A stretch of DNA of 64,000 bases from Guadua angustifolia (lineage: Eukaryota; Streptophyta; Magnoliopsida; Poales; Poaceae): assembly GCA_036346375.1 (NCBI GenBank), contig CM070504.1:10041890-10105889 (forward strand), in the 5' to 3' direction. Under the pieces are notes generated by a model. It did not search any database and was not told where the DNA came from. It saw only the letters and a list, made by a program, of their open reading frames with translations. Positions 59,097 to 64,000 of the stretch are shown here, piece by piece. How positions within the stretch are numbered: position 1 is the stretch's first letter; each line of letters opens with the position of its first letter. The position numbers and the translations under genes were made by a program.

Positions 59097-60779
59097 AATC
59101 TCCACCTTAAAACGAATTTGCTCCTTAGTTGAAATAGCAAATATCCTCCAAATAAGTCTTTGTCAATAGACTTTGTACCTCAAAAGTCTATAGGATTAAT
59201 CTCAATAAAAAAATTTGGAATAGTCTTATCCAAATATTTCTCGTAAAGCCTAATTAAGCAAACAACTAGTAGATCAAAATATACAGCTATCAACAAAGCA
59301 GACAAAAAAATATAGGTCTTTAACAATTCATAATCCTAGCAAAAATTTGAGTTTGTGTAACTGACCTTCCGATTCAAATGTATAATCATTAAACTACATA
59401 AACCAAAACATCACATGTAGTATTAGATAAATAGAGAAGAACTCATCTCATGGAATTTGACATGCTCCATCTAGAACACGAAACACTGTAAAACATCTAG
59501 CTTTAAAGGTAACTAAATTCCATGATATGATTGAAACTACTCCTGTAGAACTATTCAGACGAAAGGAATTCAATTTGTCATCGATAAAGTATAAATTGCA
59601 GTAGACCCCTCATATTGAACATGTCCCAAACTGAAATTATGGCAAAACCTTCACTTTCAAATAGCTGGCGGAGAGTGTCTTACTAGCTACCACCACGACA
59701 TCATCAAACTTTAATGTTGCTAAAACCTTCATAATGCCCGCAAAAGTGATGCAAATTGCAACATGTCAAAACAGTGATTGAAGCACCAAATTAGCTGTCT
59801 CCACAAATAACATTGATTTTTTTAAAGTCTTCTTAATATAGCCCAAATTAACTCATTGTGTTGAAAGTCTACAACTCCATCTTAGACTTCTTATTTCCAG
59901 ATCTTGCTACAATAATCCGTAGAAGACAATATTGACGAGGATTAAAAATCTATTATTTATTTGGCCCTCAATTGTTTGTGATTATACTCTATTAATGGGC
60001 CTACAATACATAAAGCTAATAATATATAGAACAAAACCCACCCTTATTCGAACGGTTAAGTCTTCGACTAATTCAGTCAATGTGGCCAATAACTTTGCTT
60101 TACACTGATCATCCCTGACCAGATGAACTGATCGAGGATAAGCGGGGATATGCGTAATTACCCAGAAGTTATCTCTGAAAAAGGCACTCTTTGGCGAGAA
60201 GACACTATTTGGTAGGAAGACACCTCTCAGTTACACAACACCCCTATGAAGAATAATTGTCGCTTCTTCATCCAACATAAATAGGGAGTCTATCTATACT
60301 AAAAGAGAGGAAGAGAGAGCATGGACAATTAGCATTCACAATTAGGATAGATAATTGTAATCATTCTGTAATATGTATACTTTGTGGAGCTGTTTGGCTA
60401 ATAAAGAAGCAATCCTCATATGTTGTTTTCCTCATCTTATTTAATAGGAGCCTACAATCGTATTTTCATAAACTTGATTAAGGGACCCTAGATCTTAGAC
60501 ATTGACAAATATATTATTAATGCTGCATGTATGCCACTAATAATAGACGCAACAACCTAAGTTGCAATGAACTCTCCAATGGAAAGCATGTTAGAGCTGA
60601 TGACAGTCTCTTGATGAAAAACATTGATTGACTATGGCAAGGGATTGTTGATGGAGGCGGCGCAGGACAGCGCTAGTATAATTTGTTGGGCAATACGAGC
60701 AATGGTGTTGACGGAACCAACACTAGAATAGTCGCCTAGGTAGAGCTAGCTCAGCAATATTATGGAGTCGAGTCATGGA
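59097..60779. other. Probable retroelement-derived non-coding DNA
   Basis: No coding domain survives. 60040-60440 has an LTR-like look: an ACATAAATAGGGAG TATA-like box near 60278 and an AATAAAGAAGC poly(A)-like signal near 60400. No paired LTR or duplication was found. Confidence 0.35.
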
Positions 60780-60964
60780 AAAAATAGATGATCAAAATAA
60801 CGAGAGGAAGATTTAATATGGAAAATCGTTACGAAAAAAACCATGACCATATGAATGCGAAAATCATTATATGAGAAGAGATTACAAGTACGAAGAATTT
60901 TGACGTATCTAAAATTTGCAACTATAAGGCTACATATATAAGCTCGGGATCAAAGTCCTAAATA

Positions 60965-62374
60965 CTCTATTCGTTTATTTTTATAAGGCGTATTTTAACT
61001 TTGAACAAAAATTAAGAATGCATTGAAATTGAGAAAGGTATGAAAAAAATGACTTAAGGCAATCACAGTAGAAGTTTCATTATCATTTAATGAGGTGACA
61101 CATCAGCAAAAATGGTGGCATGGCAAAGAAATTATGAGAGAGAGGAGATGAGTTTCATCTGGTTAAAACCGGGTGCACACCGCTATTTTTCACACATTGA
61201 AAGGAGATTAATGAAATTTTGAAGAAACTATCGAGGGCATTCCCAATGGAGTTTCTTAGATGATGTCTTAGACATTAATTATTATGCCACATAGGCACTA
61301 TGCTGAGTTAGCAAGTTATTTATTGATGAAAGAGATTGAAATGATGTCTTATATAAGAAATCATTCTTGTAGAGAATCAATGCAGTTAGAAACCACTGAA
61401 AACAGCATTGGGGTGGTCTGGATGTCTCCCCTACATATTTTGTGGGCCCCACATTGATTTGTTGTGGCATTTGGATCGTCGTGGGTACAAAATGTTTGTC
61501 ATTGTGGCTTGCTAGATCAAATGTTTATTAATTCCGTGACATGCTTAATTGTGTGATCAAATGTTTGTCATTGTGGCTTACTAGATCAACTAATATCCTA
61601 CATATATCTCTTTCCATATGCATACAAAATAAAATGCACACCACAATTGAGATTTGCATTGGATCAAAACATCTAGATAATTAATGCCCTTGGATTACTA
61701 GTAGACGCCACCCATTGTGATATCTCACTAGAGACACCATATATTTAATGCATTTATTCATCTGTAGATACCACCTAAGAAACTACCTATTGGGAATGCC
61801 CTAAGAGCGCATCGTTTCATCCCACGCATTTTCACGCACTGATACCGAATGAAACTACACCAAATGGAACATTTGATTACAACACCATGCAATAATTAAA
61901 TGCTATGACTAGCCTATGAAACTGTGAAATGAAACTGTGTATTAGGAGGCCTTGTTTCATTTATCAACCCAAACCTCTTTAGATGATGTGACACTCCTGG
62001 AAATCGTGAAATAAAACTTGCCACTAGGAATATAATGGCTTTAGATGTCCTCACTTAATTGTCTTTTTTTTTAGATAAAGGAGATAATTCCGGCCTCTGC
62101 AATAGCACACAGTCCGATTTTATTACAAAGTTGTCAGCTATGGAGCTGAAATAAAGAAGAAGAAACATTACATAAATCATAACATATTTAAGGAATAAAT
62201 ATACTTGGAAGATGAAAGATATACTTTGTGTGGGTGGTAATGAATAAATGCATATGGTTAAGAGAGAATAAATAGAGGTATAGAATGAAATGCCTAATTA
62301 AATCTACATGCAAACTTTATATTTATAAACAAAGACATTCAAAAAATAAGCTTTATAAAAATAAAGGAAGGGAG
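60965..62374. mobile_element. Stowaway MITE (Tc1/mariner type), split by nested elements
   Basis: The left end is CTCTATTCGTTTATTTTTAT and the right end, inverted, CTCCCTTCCTTTATTTTTAT, the known Stowaway terminus of grasses. TA target duplications are at 60963-60964 and 62375-62376. The span, 1410 bp, is far longer than a normal Stowaway (about 200-350 bp) because other repeats are inserted between the halves. Comparison with copy A at 58770 confirms the outer boundaries. Confidence 0.8.
61235..61801. mobile_element. MITE with GGGCATTCCCAAT termini, inside the Stowaway
   Basis: The left terminus GGGCATTCCCAAT and the right ATTGGGAATGCCC are exact inverses, each followed inward by a second similar block (GTTTCTTAG against CTAAGAAAC). 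A target duplication is not clear; ATCG on both sides is only possible with unequal ends. Inside, a unit reading AAATGTTTGTCATTGTGGCT occurs twice (near 61489 and 61558). Flanking DNA within the Stowaway (61050-61234 and 61802-62050) looks like a further MITE. Confidence 0.6.
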
Positions 62375-62483
62375 TAAGAAAGAAAATGAATCATCGTTAA
62401 ATGCGTCGACCATTGCTACGTCTGGCATGGCTTGGCGCATGCACGACCCAGTGCCATGCCGTGAATTCGGATCACACTTTAAC

Positions 62484-64000
62484 TTGGTTGAGGGGGCACG
62501 TGCTGTTTTTCGTGTTCGGAAATTTTTACTTACAACCATTCAGGGAGCTTAATTTGTAGCATTTCATACCGAATTATAACATTTGGTCCTCGTCATCAAC
62601 TAAAACCAGCAAAACCGCATCAATTTCGATTTCGATATATTTGAGTCCCATGGATTTGCTTTTGGCATTTATCGTTGATTTTCATCTACTTGTTTTCGCT
62701 CAAATCGTCTGATACACCTTGACCCGTGTGCTCAACTTTTACACCCTCCACAGAAATACGATGCTGTCGACGTGGACCTTCCTGCCCCGGCCTTCTCATC
62801 ACCGTTGGATTGTGTTCTAAATCGCAGTCAGTTGTACAATTGCTTTGCCAAATTGAAGTTTCGAAGCATGGCCAAATTAGATCGACACCAAAATTTGCCG
62901 TGGCGAGGTAGTTAACTTATCAATAAAAAAAGTAATATGGATTAGCACTGCCAATGTTGCGAAGTACTACTACTAGTAGTACTATGCAATTGCATTGCCC
63001 TGCATTTCTATGTTTCCAATAAGAGCTCTTTTTACAATGGATTAAAATTAACATAAGCCGTCCATTCCTTTAAATCTAATGGCTGAAATCAATTTAGATA
63101 TAATTATACTATCATCTGTAGTATTGTTTGTAAAATTCAAAGAGGGGTAATAGGGTAAAAAATTCCGTCATACTATTTGTCCTTTACGATAAAACACGTC
63201 ATGTGATCCTGATGAATGACGGATCAATGGATAAAAAGTCTCTGAAGATCACCAGGTATTCGGTGAATCCAAAACTGTAAACGAATTAGGAAAAATCTAA
63301 AATACCTCTGATGAATGGATAGAAAAAATCTAAAATACATTTGAGAAATAAATAATTAGATTTGATTTCTACCACCACTACTTACTATCTATGTATCCAC
63401 CGTAATTCCGCTCAAACCACCCAAACTTCCAAAGGCATAGCTACATATCATGTGTGCGGTGTGCCCATTGGGCCTTATCTGCAGGCGATGCATGCATGGA
63501 TGTGTGATCGATTTGTCAAGCAGTTAATTGAGATCCCTAGGGTTCTTCTCGGACGGGTGCAAGACGTGTGGTTATCATGGGAACTCACCAAAAGCGTATC
63601 CATGGCGGCTCTTGCCATTGGCCTCCTAAGCAGATTGCTCTGCTCGAGTAATTTCCCCACAGGATAGTTTAATCGAGATCCTACCTATATAGCTTGGGCC
63701 TAAAGTTGCTTCTTCTTTTTTCTTGGGCCCTTTTTTCCGCACTTCTTACTCCTTTTCTTCTTTGTAGGGCAACAAGCAACATGGATGCAAATCATGCTGC
63801 TCACTTGAAGGACCACAATACTTTCGCTACGTATCAACGGTCCCTTTGTGAGTGGGAATGCCAGAAGGTAAAGAAAAAGAAAGTATATATATATGCAGAT
63901 TGCAGAACATTGTTCAGCAGTTCTGAGTTCAGCAAAAACATGAGAGAGAGAGAGAGAGAGAGAGAGATGTTGACTGGATAAATTTGTGATTTATAACTAG
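62484..64000. other. Intergenic DNA, nothing firm
   Basis: Open frames of up to about 100 codons (for example 63362-63667) match no family I recognise and have no splice partners. The far right end may approach a gene, but no evidence is visible inside the window. Confidence 0.4.
63942..63967. repeat. (GA)n microsatellite
   Basis: Thirteen uninterrupted GA dinucleotides. Confidence 0.9.

Larger units (their letters stand above)
60780..62483. repeat. Dispersed repeat copy B, interrupted by a Stowaway nest
   Basis: The two halves (60780-60964 and 62375-62483) together match copy A at 58770-59096, so copy A shows the unoccupied state of the insertion site. Confidence 0.7.

Noticed and set aside
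63362..63667. Plus-strand 101-codon frame
   Set aside because: There is no recognisable domain, no coding-like context and no partner exons; it was left unannotated rather than called a gene.

Overview
This window is nuclear DNA from a grass, most likely rice (Oryza) or a close relative. The evidence is GT-AG spliced genes whose products match plant families, AT-rich intergenic DNA, and dense grass-type transposable elements: Ty1/copia and Ty3/gypsy LTR elements with methionine-tRNA primer sites, a FAR1-type Mutator-like element (MULE), hAT-type non-autonomous elements and a Stowaway MITE. The species call is inference; nothing in the sequence names it.

Four host genes are supported exon by exon. 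On the minus strand, in map order, are a membrane-anchored protein with a syntaxin-6-type N-terminal domain (14595-17014, 5 exons, 358 aa), mitochondrial ribosomal protein mL43 (18897-20871, 3 exons, 124 aa) and casein kinase 2 catalytic subunit alpha (21835-27429, 10 exons, 332 aa). On the plus strand is a clade-D-like PP2C phosphatase (54545-55891, 3 exons, 391 aa). The three minus-strand genes form a compact block of about 13 kb. The PP2C gene stands alone beyond the transposon nest. A kinase and a phosphatase share the window, but nothing indicates a functional link. Two gene remnants follow the PP2C gene: an exon-like ORF at 56098-56310 and a broken cysteine-protease prodomain at 57498-57640.

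Layout. 1-6430: intergenic, no gene recognised. 6430-13393: an old repeat joined to a truncated gypsy element (gag end plus a very long LTR), the LTR carrying two hAT insertions. 13394-14590: intergenic with a 109-bp tandem duplication. 14595-27430: the gene block, with a third hAT element in CK2alpha intron 3. 28339-33060: a copia element with 179-bp LTRs and 5-bp target duplication. 33148-45248: a 12.1-kb MULE with terminal inverted repeats and 9-bp target duplication, whose transposase gene is split by a 7.9-kb gypsy element with its own 5-bp duplication. 45249-54060: repeats, including a fourth hAT element, a solo LTR, a 105-bp GC-rich tandem array and a scattered short repeat. 54545-55891: PP2C. 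56000-64000: gene remnants and nested MITEs, including a Stowaway split by other insertions.

I found no tRNA, rRNA, CRISPR array or gene cluster that looks like a new system. The most informative content is the nested transposon history, readable from target-site duplications, together with the CK2alpha gene (a GC-AG intron and substitutions at usually invariant positions).
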